Source: Cryobacterium breve (GTDB lineage Bacteria; Actinomycetota; Actinomycetes; Actinomycetales; Microbacteriaceae). Taken from it: a stretch of DNA of 64,000 nucleotides. The stretch covers positions 1 through 64,000 of the forward strand of contig NZ_SOGJ01000019.1 of NCBI RefSeq assembly GCF_004402375.1, written 5' to 3'. Position numbers and translations under genes: made by a program. Positions 19,563-27,992 of this stretch are shown here, in pieces. A model generated the notes under the pieces. That model searched no databases. It was not told where the DNA came from and worked only from the letters and a program-made list of their open reading frames with translations. Positions within the stretch are counted from its first letter, which is position 1; each line of letters starts with the position of its first letter.

Positions 19563-20885
19563 TCAGCTCCAACCGCCGAGGTATGCCTCCAGGTCGGGTT
19601 CCTGGTCGAGTGCGATCACCCAGTCAGCGACGACCTCAACGGTAGGGAACAGCCCGTCGCGCTGCCAGCGCGCGCTGCGCCGGCGCGCCCGCACCGAGCG
19701 TATTTCACAGAGGATGCTGCCAGAGGAGTCCCGCACGACGACATCGGCAGCGTCACCGGAACCCGATGCCACCCGCTCAACCTCCCGGCGGAAAACTTCC
19801 GGATCAACTCGCACTGCACGGGGAAACGCCACCGTCGCCCGCACGAGGGGACGCTCGCCGGCGTCGGCTCGCCTCACAACGCGTGGGTCGTTGAAGTGCG
19901 AATCGAGGCAATTGCCGGGCACGACGACAACGGCGTGCGGAAGGGACTCTAGGACGCTGTCCACACAGATGAAGAGCGCTGCCGAGCTCGTGCTCGATTG
20001 GATCTCCACCAGAAGGTCTGCGGTTGGAGGCCGAACTCCCCGGCCGGCACTGCCCCGAGCGGGGATGAACTGGGTGAGCTTCAGCGTCTCGGCATTTTTT
20101 CGGCGTTGACGCGAGGCATCCGCATCTGTCCGCTCCGACCACTCAGGGCCGTCGTGCCAGGCCACCGCGTTTCGCACGTGCGCGAAGACCGCCCCTGCCA
20201 GCCACGCACGATATCCCCACTCCCAGTCCTCACCGCCGTATTCGGTGAATGACTCGTCGAACCCTCCCGTCTCGGCAAAAAAGTCACGGCTGCAGGCGAG
20301 CACGGCGCCAATGAGGAAACGGTAGGAGCGGTGATCGACCTCGAGCAGATCGGAGGAACGTTCGTATTCACGGGTGAGCCAGGCGGGAGCCGGCAGCTCG
20401 TGGTTGGGTGCAATCAGCTCTATCCGGCCGTCGGCGGAAGTGGCGGAAAGGTCGGCATGACGTCGCATCCCGACGGTGACCGCGTCAGCAGCGAGTGAGG
20501 GGAGGCGAGTCAGCTCCCGCACGTAGTCAGGCTCTGGCGTCGTGTCCGCGTCGAGAAAACAGAGGATGCTGCCACGGGCCGCCCGCGCACCGGCATTGCG
20601 GGCCGCCGCGAGGCGGAATCCCCGATCCTCCTGGCGAATCAGGCGCACCTTTGCCGGCACCGAAGGTGCCGCCCGCGAGCCATCGTCTACCACGATCATG
20701 TCGAGGAAGTCGTTCGGATAGGTCTGGCGTTCAAGCGCGAGCAAAGTTCGATCGAGCTGCGATTGCTGTTCGAAGTGCGCGATGACAACTGACACCACGG
20801 GCAGCGGTTTTGGCCACAGACCGCCCAGGATGTCCCAACGGTTTGCGGTGACGGCGTGGCTCGTGCGTGGCGTGTTGTCGGTCAC
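19563..20885 (-). CDS. Family 2 glycosyltransferase with C-terminal extension
   Basis: 440 residues. The GT-A fold starts at 'PVVSVVIAHFEQQSQL' (about 30-45), with 'DMIVVDDGSR', the DxD-type 'CFLDADTTPEPDYV', and the acceptor-side 'TGGFDESFTEYGGEDWEWGYRAW'. The C-terminal ~150 residues match nothing I recognise. I chose the GTG at 20885 because it overlaps the upstream stop by 4 bp (GTGA), like the rest of this operon. It is the last gene of the WcbI-GT4-GT2 operon and ends 6 bp from the permease fragment on the opposite strand. It probably builds a surface glycan. Confidence 0.88.
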   Translation of the reverse strand: MTDNTPRTSHAVTANRWDILGGLWPKPLPVVSVVIAHFEQQSQLDRTLLALERQTYPNDFLDMIVVDDGSRAAPSVPAKVRLIRQEDRGFRLAAARNAGARAARGSILCFLDADTTPEPDYVRELTRLPSLAADAVTVGMRRHADLSATSADGRIELIAPNHELPAPAWLTREYERSSDLLEVDHRSYRFLIGAVLACSRDFFAETGGFDESFTEYGGEDWEWGYRAWLAGAVFAHVRNAVAWHDGPEWSERTDADASRQRRKNAETLKLTQFIPARGSAGRGVRPPTADLLVEIQSSTSSAALFICVDSVLESLPHAVVVVPGNCLDSHFNDPRVVRRADAGERPLVRATVAFPRAVRVDPEVFRREVERVASGSGDAADVVVRDSSGSILCEIRSVRARRRSARWQRDGLFPTVEVVADWVIALDQEPDLEAYLGGWS

Positions 20886-21895
20886 CAGGCGAGACCGTTC
20901 CACCACTCGCGATACGACGTCACAACGTGGGGTAGGTGCGGAGCCGTGTCGATATCGGTGGGAAGGATCGTCGATCGAGGATCTGAGAGCGCAGCCACGA
21001 TCGCGGCCTCCATCGCGTTCGCCGCGTACAGCGTCATCGAGCCGGGTCTGAGTGCCTGCATTTCACGGGCGTAGCGAGAATCGGCGACGAGTGGGCGTCG
21101 ACCCGCCGCGAGCCAGGCGAGGATGGAGCCCGAAGCCGACAGGTGCTGATGGGCCGCGATGGGCACCGCAGCCAGGCGACACAGACGAAAGAGCTCGTCG
21201 TCGGAGATGTAGCCCGTTGCGGTGAACGTGATGCCCAGGGATTCGGCATGGCTGGCGAGGGCGATGAGGTCAGCCTCATGACCCGCCGAGGCAGCCCCGA
21301 GGGCGGCTACGTCGAGAACGGCGCCCATCCGCGCAACGGCGTCGATGACTTCACGGTGACCCTTGCCGGGATAAACGAATCCCACAAGCGCGGCCATTGC
21401 ATCAAGATTGTCGGGGTCTACTGCTTCTCGCTGCGCCTGATGAGCCGGGAGGGGAATTACAGCCGGTCGACCACCTGCCGTCATGACGCCCAGTTCCTGC
21501 AGGAGGGCGACTTCGTGAAAACTGTTGCACACCACTCCACGAGCGGCAGCGATCACCCGGCGGTAACATTCCCGTCGTCGAGGCAGGTTGGTCACTCCAT
21601 CCGACGGCTGGGGTACGTCGTGAAGGGTGACCGAAACCGGAGTGAGTGCGGCGATGCGCTCGAAATTGGCGGCCGCCTCCTCGGGCGACGCGCCGAACAA
21701 CCGATCCGTGAAGTGCAGGTGCAGAGGGTGACCTGATCGTGACTCCTGAGATGATTCCAGCAATCGGGGTGGTGGCCCGCGCCGACCCTGGGCCGCAACC
21801 GCCCCGATGCTCGCGTGGGCCAGTTCCCGCGCGTAACGAACGACTCCATGCCGAGACGGACCAGGGGCGAGGAAGTCGGGTTGCTGCACGCTCAC
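20882..21895 (-). CDS. GT4-like glycosyltransferase
   Basis: 337 residues in a GT-B-like arrangement. The N-terminal half has 'RHGVVRYARELAHA', 'LHLHFTDRLFG' and 'VSVTLHDVPQP'; the C-terminal half has 'VGFVYPGKGHREVIDAVARMG' and 'SASGSILAWLAAGRRPLVADS'. This matches retaining GT4-type enzymes, though the last acidic motif is weak. The GTG start at 21895 overlaps the WcbI-like stop by 4 bp; a longer frame to 21973 adds only low-complexity sequence. Acceptor and donor are unknown. Confidence 0.8.
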   Translation of the reverse strand: MSVQQPDFLAPGPSRHGVVRYARELAHASIGAVAAQGRRGPPPRLLESSQESRSGHPLHLHFTDRLFGASPEEAAANFERIAALTPVSVTLHDVPQPSDGVTNLPRRRECYRRVIAAARGVVCNSFHEVALLQELGVMTAGGRPAVIPLPAHQAQREAVDPDNLDAMAALVGFVYPGKGHREVIDAVARMGAVLDVAALGAASAGHEADLIALASHAESLGITFTATGYISDDELFRLCRLAAVPIAAHQHLSASGSILAWLAAGRRPLVADSRYAREMQALRPGSMTLYAANAMEAAIVAALSDPRSTILPTDIDTAPHLPHVVTSYREWWNGLAW

Positions 21896-22845
21896 CGCAG
21901 CCCGAGTCCGTGGAGGGTGTCGGCGTGGCGGGCCAGTCCGGCATCCACGGCATCCGGGTGATCCTCGTACCACCGTAGGTGGGCATCTTCGACCTCACCG
22001 CAGCTCACCCGATGCCCGTTGACAAGCCACGAATCGGTTGGGGAATCGGGTAGGCCATAGGTGTCAGCGACTATCGGCAATCGGGGTGCGTGCACGCTGT
22101 CGAGCAAGGGGTGATCGAGCATGGCAGGGATTTCGGCAAGGTGGAGCGCTCGTCGAAGTCGTGCTGCAACAACCAGCCACACCGGGTTGCCAGGGTGATT
22201 GATCGTGCGCATCTGCGGAAACGACGGGGAGGTGAACAGATCGGAGACCAGGACGGTGGAGTGTCGTTGCTCACGCTGCTGCAACTCCGCGATTGAGCGA
22301 AGCCCTACAGTCATCACCTGTTCGGTTGTAAGGTCAACGCGACGCACGGGGGAGCGTGGGTCGAAGCGTCGATCGAAGGCCGTGCGCAACAATCTCGCAT
22401 CGTGATAGGCGACCAGGGGCGGCGTTGCACCAAGGTCACTCGGTGGCCGCACAATGAGGTGGAAGGGGTAGAGCCCCGCGAATCGGATGACCGGAAACAT
22501 GACCGTTGTGGAATGAGCAGGCATCTGTGCGGCGAGTTGTCGGGTTCCGATGGCGAGCCCCCGATAGTCGTCCCGCACCGGTTGACTGATGAAAAATCTG
22601 GCCCGCGCCAGCAAACGGTTGAGATGCGGGAGATCGTCGGCGGCAAGTTCGTGCGCCGGCGGAATACGCACGGTGGCGACATCCGATGCGGCGACTGCAC
22701 GGCGCACCGACTCGGCCTGGCAGTTTCCGTGTGTCACGATCAGCGGCCTGTCGCTGCCGGGTTCGACCCCGCGCCAATCCGCATGCTGGTTCGCCACTCC
22801 GACTCCGTTCCTGGGCTGTCGACGCCCGAAGGTAAAATTATTCAC
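21892..22845 (-). CDS. WcbI-like polysaccharide biosynthesis protein (putative acyltransferase)
   Basis: 317 residues. The 'LIVTHGNCQAESVRRAV' segment (about 35-51) is the WcbI hallmark, followed by 'ARFFISQPVRDDYRGLAIGT' and 'VMFPVIRFAGLYPFHLIV'. WcbI of Burkholderia capsule loci is a CoA-binding fold thought to acetylate capsule. It heads the minus-strand operon. A GTG at 22845 is the longest plausible start, but the GTG before 'GVANQHADW' is also possible. The 98-bp gap to the divergent glycosyltransferase should hold both promoters. Confidence 0.8.
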   Translation of the reverse strand: MNNFTFGRRQPRNGVGVANQHADWRGVEPGSDRPLIVTHGNCQAESVRRAVAASDVATVRIPPAHELAADDLPHLNRLLARARFFISQPVRDDYRGLAIGTRQLAAQMPAHSTTVMFPVIRFAGLYPFHLIVRPPSDLGATPPLVAYHDARLLRTAFDRRFDPRSPVRRVDLTTEQVMTVGLRSIAELQQREQRHSTVLVSDLFTSPSFPQMRTINHPGNPVWLVVAARLRRALHLAEIPAMLDHPLLDSVHAPRLPIVADTYGLPDSPTDSWLVNGHRVSCGEVEDAHLRWYEDHPDAVDAGLARHADTLHGLGLR

Positions 22846-22943
22846 GCGTCCAACTTCGAACGCCGCCTTCTGCTATGAATCATAGAGCCGCGAGTAAGCG
22901 GCGCCCGGAGTCCTCCTCACCGTGAAGGTTGTTACCAAACACC

Positions 22944-24140
22944 GTGTTTCCTGTCCGCGTCGCTCACGTACCTGGCTCGCACTCCTACGTGCGCAATCTG
23001 TCAGCAGGGTCGTCAGGCGGTTCACCGGCGTTCGTGAGCCTGCCCGACGTGATCCCGGCCAGTAGGACGGCCGGCGAATGGTGGCCACCGGTCATGCTCG
23101 ATCCCGTCTGGATAACAGCGAATGCCGGGCTTTTCGATCTCATGCATGTGCACTTCGGGTTTGAGTCGTTCTCCGTCGGTCATCTCACCTCATGCGTGGA
23201 GGCTCTGGCATCGGTGGGCCGACCGCTGGTTTTCACCGTGCACGATCTACAGAACCCGCAGCTGTTCGACCAGACCCGACATGAGCAGCACCTTGATGTG
23301 CTCATAGCCGGTGCGACGGTCGTGACGACACTCACCACTGGTGCCGCGCGAGAGATTTCGCAGCGGTGGGGGCGGGAGGCCGTGGTGATCCGGCATCCGC
23401 ATCTCCTTGATTTCAACAGCGTGTCGGCAGAGAGCGTCCCCGATCCTGGCGAGCGTTCGACCGCCGTCGTTGGCATGCATCTGGGCGACATCCGCGCGGG
23501 CACGGACGCACGCCGAGCCACGATGAACCTGGTCGGCGCCGTTCGAATGCTTCGCGCTGGCGGATTGGACGTGCAGGCTGAAGTGCACGTGAGCACGAGA
23601 GTTCGCGATGAGGCCGCCCGCGACGCTGTTGCGCAGGCGTGTCGCGAGGCCGAGGGAGTGACCATGTTCGAGCATCCCCGGCTGTCCGATGACGAGCTCG
23701 TGCGTGCTCTCGCCGCCCTCGACGCCAACGTTTTGCCGTATCGGCATGGCACGCACTCCGGTTGGCTTGAACTCTGCTACGACCTGGGTGTTCCGGTGGT
23801 CGCCCCCTCGATCGGACATTGGCTCGACCAGCACGATGAACCGGGCGCGGTCGTCGGGTTCGATCCCGGCTCGGTCGGATCGCTGGCGGCTGCCCTGTCG
23901 CAGACCCTCAGGCATCCCCAGACGATGTCGCGACGGGCAGTCCGGGCGGAGCGCCGCGCCCAACGATGGGCTCACCGCGGTGTCATCGCGACTGCACACG
24001 CTGAGGTGTACCGGACAGCCCTCACAGCCGTCGGCTCGGCAGACGTGACCTCCAGCGGCGTGCGTCGCCGCGACCGCGATATGCCCGACCATCAGAAGCT
24101 GCGGCCGCCTGTGACGGGCAACACGGCGCCGGAAACGTAG
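22944..24140 (+). CDS. GT4-like glycosyltransferase, convergently overlapping an SDR gene
   Basis: 398 residues. The N-terminal half has 'RVAHVPGSHSYVRNL', 'LMHVHFGFESFSV' and 'LVFTVHDLQNPQLF'; the C-terminal half has 'DANVLPYRHGTHSGWLELCYDLGVPVVAPS', as in GT-B retaining enzymes. I favour GTG 22944 over a TTG 15 bp upstream. The 3' end overlaps the converging SDR gene by 49 bp, and the last ~25 residues are low-complexity and unlike the family. The native C-terminus may therefore have been lost at a junction. It is divergent from the WcbI operon and probably belongs to the same pathway. Confidence 0.78.
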   Translation: MFPVRVAHVPGSHSYVRNLSAGSSGGSPAFVSLPDVIPASRTAGEWWPPVMLDPVWITANAGLFDLMHVHFGFESFSVGHLTSCVEALASVGRPLVFTVHDLQNPQLFDQTRHEQHLDVLIAGATVVTTLTTGAAREISQRWGREAVVIRHPHLLDFNSVSAESVPDPGERSTAVVGMHLGDIRAGTDARRATMNLVGAVRMLRAGGLDVQAEVHVSTRVRDEAARDAVAQACREAEGVTMFEHPRLSDDELVRALAALDANVLPYRHGTHSGWLELCYDLGVPVVAPSIGHWLDQHDEPGAVVGFDPGSVGSLAAALSQTLRHPQTMSRRAVRAERRAQRWAHRGVIATAHAEVYRTALTAVGSADVTSSGVRRRDRDMPDHQKLRPPVTGNTAPET

Positions 24141-24973
24141 GACGCCTCGGGCGAGGCCAGGAACACGTAGGCGGCGGCCAGCTCTGCCGGCTGTCCGGCC
24201 CGTCCCAACGGGGTCTCCAGACCGAAGGTGGGCAGCTTGTCCGGCCATGAGGTCGCAGGAATGAGCGGCGTCCAGATGGGACCGGGCGCAACGGCGTTGA
24301 CCCGAACCCCGGCCGGGCCGAGTTGTTGGGCGAGCGCTTGAGTGAACGCGACGAGCGCGGCCTTGGTCATGGCGTAGTCGATCAACGCCTGGGAGGGGCT
24401 CGATGCCTGAATCGATGACGTGGAGATGATGGACGCTCCCGGCGAGAGGTGAGGGATTGCTGTGCGCGCGATCCACAGCGTCGCGTAGAGATTGGTTTTG
24501 AATACTCGATCGAACTCTGGCGTGGACAGATTTTCGAGGCCGTTGCGGTTTTCTTGGTAGGCGGCATTGAGCACCAGAATGTCCAACCCTCCGAGTGTTT
24601 CCACGGTGTCCTCCACGAGTTTCACGCAGTGGGCTTCCTCGCGAATGTCGCCCGGCAGGAGCAAAGCGGTGCGACCGGCGGCCCGAATCAGATCGGCCGT
24701 ATCTTCGGCATCCGTCTGCTCCTCAGGCAGGTAGGAGATGGCGACATCGGCGCCTTCTCTGGCGTAGGCGATGGCCACCGCGCGGCCGATGCCTGAGTCG
24801 CCACCGGTGATGAGTGCCCGCCTCCCGGTGAGCTTGCCGGCGCCACGGTAGGTGGTTTCGCCGTGGTCCGGGCGAGGCATGGTTGCCTCGGTAAGGCCGG
24901 GCTGATCCTGCTCCTGCTTGGGGAAGCCGCCGGTGTGGTACATGGTCGTGGGGTTGTCGTCGTGGTTCGGCAT
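24092..24973 (-). CDS. SDR oxidoreductase, YghA/GspA39-like
   Basis: 293 residues. An N-terminal extension of ~45 residues ('YHTGGFPKQEQDQPG') precedes the Rossmann motif 'ALITGGDSGIGRAVA'. 'LNAAYQ' replaces NAG, the catalytic Ser lies in 'SIISTSSIQA', and YxxxK is in 'DYAMTKAALVAF'. This layout matches the stress-associated SDRs annotated as YghA or general stress protein 39. The substrate is unknown. The gene lies at the edge of the envelope-stress island in the same orientation as the AmaP operon, about 100 bp downstream of it. Confidence 0.9.
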   Translation of the reverse strand: MPNHDDNPTTMYHTGGFPKQEQDQPGLTEATMPRPDHGETTYRGAGKLTGRRALITGGDSGIGRAVAIAYAREGADVAISYLPEEQTDAEDTADLIRAAGRTALLLPGDIREEAHCVKLVEDTVETLGGLDILVLNAAYQENRNGLENLSTPEFDRVFKTNLYATLWIARTAIPHLSPGASIISTSSIQASSPSQALIDYAMTKAALVAFTQALAQQLGPAGVRVNAVAPGPIWTPLIPATSWPDKLPTFGLETPLGRAGQPAELAAAYVFLASPEASYVSGAVLPVTGGRSF

Positions 24974-25079
24974 GGTGTGGCTCCGTATCTGAAATCGGTG
25001 GTCGTCGTCGGTGAATCGAGAACGGATGTCAGCCTTCGACGGATCTCCCTGCGCCGGGAGGGGTTAGCGTCGGGGAACG

Positions 25080-25694
25080 TCAGTGAAGGCGGGCACCCTG
25101 TGAGGTGCGAGCGCGGAAGCCGCCGCTGATCTGCACGAGAGCGGGCACCCGCAGGCCGAGAAGATCATCGAACGAGCTGAGCACTTCGTCGACAATGTTG
25201 CTGGCTGCTCTGGGTGAGATGCCGCGCCGGCAGGTGATGGCTACCTTCAACGTTGGTCGATGTCTGACGAGATAGGTGGAGACGTGTGAATCGACAAGTT
25301 CCGGGCGTTTGGCGAGAGCATCCTGAATGGCCTGTTCCGCCACCTTCGTCTCGATAGCGACCGCGCCGTTGTTCCCGTTCACGGAGGCGAGCCGGCCGGT
25401 GTGGCCATGGCCCTGCCGCAGGCTGAAGACGGCTAGCGCGGCGATGAGCGACACGCCCGCCGCGATAGCTATCAGCCATAGCCAACTGCCGGTGAGCGGG
25501 GCGACGAAGTCGGGCATCGGAGTGGCTTGCAGCCACCGGGTCACCGTGTCGACGCCGGCACTGGTCGCAGCAGCCCAGCGCTCACGCACGACCGGAACGG
25601 CCGCCACGATGGTCAGGGTCGCGCCGACGACCAGAATGAGCAATCCGACCAGGAAGATGAAGCCGCGGTTGAGCACGCGGTTAGTGGAATTCAT
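25080..25694 (-). CDS. AmaP-like alkaline-shock membrane anchor protein
   Basis: 204 residues with two membrane segments (about 12-34 and 68-90) and a cytoplasmic C-terminal domain of Asp23-like spacing ('NGAVAIETKVAEQAIQDALAKRPEL', 'SNIVDEVLSSFDDLLG'). In Staphylococcus, AmaP anchors Asp23 to the membrane. I chose ATG 25694 because it overlaps the DUF6286 stop by 4 bp and AAAGGTGG precedes it; a longer frame to 26165 is low-complexity. It is the last gene of a five-gene operon. Confidence 0.82.
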   Translation of the reverse strand: MNSTNRVLNRGFIFLVGLLILVVGATLTIVAAVPVVRERWAAATSAGVDTVTRWLQATPMPDFVAPLTGSWLWLIAIAAGVSLIAALAVFSLRQGHGHTGRLASVNGNNGAVAIETKVAEQAIQDALAKRPELVDSHVSTYLVRHRPTLKVAITCRRGISPRAASNIVDEVLSSFDDLLGLRVPALVQISGGFRARTSQGARLH

Positions 25695-26272
25695 CCGCCC
25701 ACCTTTCCGTTGGGGGCAACAGTGATGATCGCTCGGAGGGATCGCAGCAAACCGAAGGTGTCGATTTGATGGCGTACGGCCGCGAGCACCGCCTGCTGGT
25801 CGATCTCGGTTCCCGAGGCGGGGGTGAGATGCACGGTTGCTCGCCCGGGGCTCACGGTGACCCTGGCGTTGTCCGGCGCCAATCCAGCCGCGCGGGCGGC
25901 TTCCCGTGCCAACGAGGATGCGATCACCTCGTTGTCGACGATGGTCGCGGCCCGTTGGGTTTTGAGCACGTGGCGCGACCGCCGGCCCGGGGTGACAGCT
26001 ATGACAAGGAGAAGTACCCCGACAAGGACGCCGACTACGCCGAGCCCTCCAACCAGCACCGGCGGTGCGGATGGGATGCCCGCGACTGCACCGGCCATGT
26101 CGGCGGGGTTGGCAAGCAGGCCCGGCCGGCCGAGCAGATTCAACGTGATCTCGGCCAGGAGCCACATGCAGCAGGCTATGGCCAGGATCGCGAGAGTGAT
26201 CGCTGCGACCGATCGCGGCGAGTGCAGCTCGCGCCGGCTGATGCGTTGGTAGGTCGAACGATACGTGCTCAT
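25691..26272 (-). CDS. DUF6286 domain-containing membrane protein
   Basis: 193 residues. Two membrane segments (about 21-45 and 70-95) flank a short external loop, and a cytoplasmic domain follows ('IASSLAREAARAAGLAPDNARVTVSPGRATV', 'LAAVRHQIDTFGLLRSLRAIITV'). DUF6286 proteins recur in actinobacterial Asp23/Gls24 operons; their role is unknown. It overlaps both neighbours by 4 bp. Confidence 0.85.
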   Translation of the reverse strand: MSTYRSTYQRISRRELHSPRSVAAITLAILAIACCMWLLAEITLNLLGRPGLLANPADMAGAVAGIPSAPPVLVGGLGVVGVLVGVLLLVIAVTPGRRSRHVLKTQRAATIVDNEVIASSLAREAARAAGLAPDNARVTVSPGRATVHLTPASGTEIDQQAVLAAVRHQIDTFGLLRSLRAIITVAPNGKVGG

Positions 26273-26670
26273 TTGACGCGGCCCTCTGGTTGAATGTCGG
26301 CGCCGGTGAGCCGCACGGTCACCCTGGAAAGAGTGGAACCGGTCAGTTCGCCCACGCGATGTTGAATGTGCTGCCTCGCCTGCTCGGCCCTGGCCACGAT
26401 CGTGCCCCCCGTGCGCGAAACAATCGAGGGGTCTCCCTGCACACGGGTGAGCGAGGCGATTCGGATGGGGGCGCTCACCGTGAGCGCGAGCTTGCCGAGG
26501 TCGTCCGTGAGCTCCGCACCGACTGTCGTCGGGCTGACGCCGAGAGCGTCAGCCGCAACCGCGCACACCAGGCGGTTCAAGGCCCGAGGTGAGACAGTGG
26601 TCCGACCGCGGTTAGGGGCCGTTGACACAGGCCCAGGGCGGGCCGGTGGCGTCGGAGTGGTACCTGTCAT
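26269..26670 (-). CDS. Asp23/Gls24-like protein (second, shorter)
   Basis: 133 residues. A Pro/Thr-rich N-terminus is followed by an Asp23-like domain of ~100 residues ('LNRLVCAVAADALGVSPTTVGAEL', 'RQHIQHRVGELTGSTLSRVTVRLTGADI'). The pattern of 'RALNRL' start, central beta-strands and a C-terminal 'V.V.L.D' resembles the neighbouring Asp23 protein but is diverged. I chose ATG 26670, which overlaps the DUF2273 stop by 4 bp. A longer frame to 26922 is a shadow of the next genes. Confidence 0.72.
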   Translation of the reverse strand: MTGTTPTPPARPGPVSTAPNRGRTTVSPRALNRLVCAVAADALGVSPTTVGAELTDDLGKLALTVSAPIRIASLTRVQGDPSIVSRTGGTIVARAEQARQHIQHRVGELTGSTLSRVTVRLTGADIQPEGRVK

Positions 26671-26861
26671 GATGACGAGCGCTTGCCCCGGAAGGCCTCT
26701 ACGAGGTTCGAAACGCTCAGCTTTCCGTCCATGATGCGACCGCCGAGCGCACCGACCACCATGGCCGCGGCTACGAACACAAACGGCCAGAAGCCAAGAA
26801 CCATCCAGGTCAAGGCCAGGACGGCGCCGAACACGGCGCCCGATTTCGTGGCGGTGCTCAT
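26667..26861 (-). CDS. DUF2273-like small membrane protein
   Basis: 64 residues with two adjacent hydrophobic stretches (about 7-40), a 'GGRIMDGKLSV' turn and a basic Ser-rich C-terminus. The size, the position next to Asp23 and the 'GA..G.....GFW...' pattern fit the DUF2273 proteins that accompany Asp23 and AmaP in Firmicutes. It overlaps both flanking genes by 4 bp. Confidence 0.82.
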   Translation of the reverse strand: MSTATKSGAVFGAVLALTWMVLGFWPFVFVAAAMVVGALGGRIMDGKLSVSNLVEAFRGKRSSS

Positions 26862-27304
26862 TGAACTCGAGCCTCGGCCTTCTCGGTTTTCTCATCCTTG
26901 TCATCGGTCGGCAGGTGAACATCGTTGATGTTCACGTTCACCTCGGTGACCTCCATGCCGACCAAGTCCTCGATGACACGGATCACCGCGGAACGCACCC
27001 GCTCGGCCACATCCTGCAGGGCCACGGGATACTCCGCGACGATGGTGATGTCGGCTGCAACCTGGGTCTCGCCGACCTCGACGCTGATGCCCTGGCTGGC
27101 ATCCGAGGTGTTCAAGGCTTCACGGATGGCGCCGAGCGCCCGGGCCGCGCCGCCGCCGAGGGCGTGCACCCCGCTAACTTCACTGGCGGCGATGCCGGCC
27201 ACCTTCGCCACCACGGCGTTGTTGATCACGGTCTTGCCTCGGCTGGTGGCCGTTGTGGCGGTGGTTGGTGCGGCAGTCGGTGCTGACGAAGTGGGAATGG
27301 TCAT
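26858..27304 (-). CDS. Asp23/Gls24 family envelope stress response protein
   Basis: 148 residues. An Ala/Thr-rich start leads to 'GKTVINNAVVAKVAGIAASEVSGVHALGGG' and 'VAADITIVAEYPVALQDVAERVRSAVIRVIEDLVGMEVTEVNVNINDVHL', the full Asp23 pattern. Asp23 proteins form membrane-associated filaments with AmaP and respond to cell-wall stress in staphylococci. It heads the minus-strand operon, divergent from an ECF sigma factor gene, so the shared gap is a likely control point. Confidence 0.93.
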   Translation of the reverse strand: MTIPTSSAPTAAPTTATTATSRGKTVINNAVVAKVAGIAASEVSGVHALGGGAARALGAIREALNTSDASQGISVEVGETQVAADITIVAEYPVALQDVAERVRSAVIRVIEDLVGMEVTEVNVNINDVHLPTDDKDEKTEKAEARVQ

Positions 27305-27344
27305 TAGTGACGCTCCTTGGTGATCCGCCCTCGGAGGGGCGCGA

Positions 27345-27992
27345 TTGGGTGGTTATGATGTAGTCGCATGCCACGACGAGTTCGTCACACCCGGCGCCAC
27401 AGTTTCCTGCGAATCGAGGGCAACCATTCCAGACGGCAAAAGCAGGGCGCTGCTCGAGTACGCCGATGATCACACCCTGGTGGACCGCGCCGTCGATGGC
27501 GACGTTCGGGCATTCGAAGTGCTCGTGCGCCGCCACGGCCCGTTAGTGCGCGCCTACGCCACCCGCATCCTCGGATCCAGCCATGACGCGGACGATGTCG
27601 TACAGGAAACCTTCATCACGGCGTGGGCGAAACTGTCGACTCTGGAGAACCCCGCGATGGCCAAGAGCTGGCTGATGCGCATTGCCAATCACAAGAGCAT
27701 CGATCGGATCCGCGCGCGGCGAAATCATTCCAACCTCGACGACGTCGACGTGCCGGCTTCTGAGGATCACTCCCCGACGCGGTTGGCGGAGGCACGCTCA
27801 CGTAGCGAGGCACTTTCCCAGGTGCTCACGGCGCTTCCGGAGGATCAGCGACGATGCTGGGAACTGAAAGAGTTCGCAGACTACAGTTACGTCAAGATCG
27901 CCGAAGAGCTCGACCTGCCGGTCTCGACCGTGCGCGGCCTTCTGGCTCGAGCGCGCAAAACCCTGATTCGTGAAATGGAGGTGTGGCGATGA
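27345..27992 (+). CDS. ECF-type RNA polymerase sigma factor
   Basis: 215 residues from the TTG at 27345. Region 2 is clear ('DGDVRAFEVLVRRHGPLVRAYATRILGSSHDADDVVQETFITAWAKL'), as is region 4 ('LPEDQRRCWELKEFADYSYVKIAEELDLPVSTVRGLLARARKTL'). The start is uncertain: TTG 27345 has GGAGGGG 5 nt upstream, but a -10-like TATGAT lies just inside it. The next in-frame start, GTG 27480, would cut into region 2. It overlaps the next gene by 4 bp and is divergent from the Asp23 operon, which it may control. Confidence 0.88.
   Translation: MGGYDVVACHDEFVTPGATVSCESRATIPDGKSRALLEYADDHTLVDRAVDGDVRAFEVLVRRHGPLVRAYATRILGSSHDADDVVQETFITAWAKLSTLENPAMAKSWLMRIANHKSIDRIRARRNHSNLDDVDVPASEDHSPTRLAEARSRSEALSQVLTALPEDQRRCWELKEFADYSYVKIAEELDLPVSTVRGLLARARKTLIREMEVWR
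27354..27390. promoter_or_regulatory. Shared 37-nt upstream element, copy 1
   Basis: TATGATGTAGTCGCAT followed 14 bases later by CGTCACA. A second copy at 32320-32356 matches 28 of 37 positions with no gaps. Each copy lies in or beside a divergent gene pair. TATGAT could be a -10 box on the plus strand, but here it lies just inside the start of the sigma factor reading frame, so the active strand is unclear. Confidence 0.5.

Noticed and set aside
25695..26165. Longer start for the AmaP-like gene
   Set aside because: The added residues are an Arg/Pro-rich shadow of the overlapping DUF6286 gene. The ATG at 25694 has a ribosome binding site and a 4-bp overlap.
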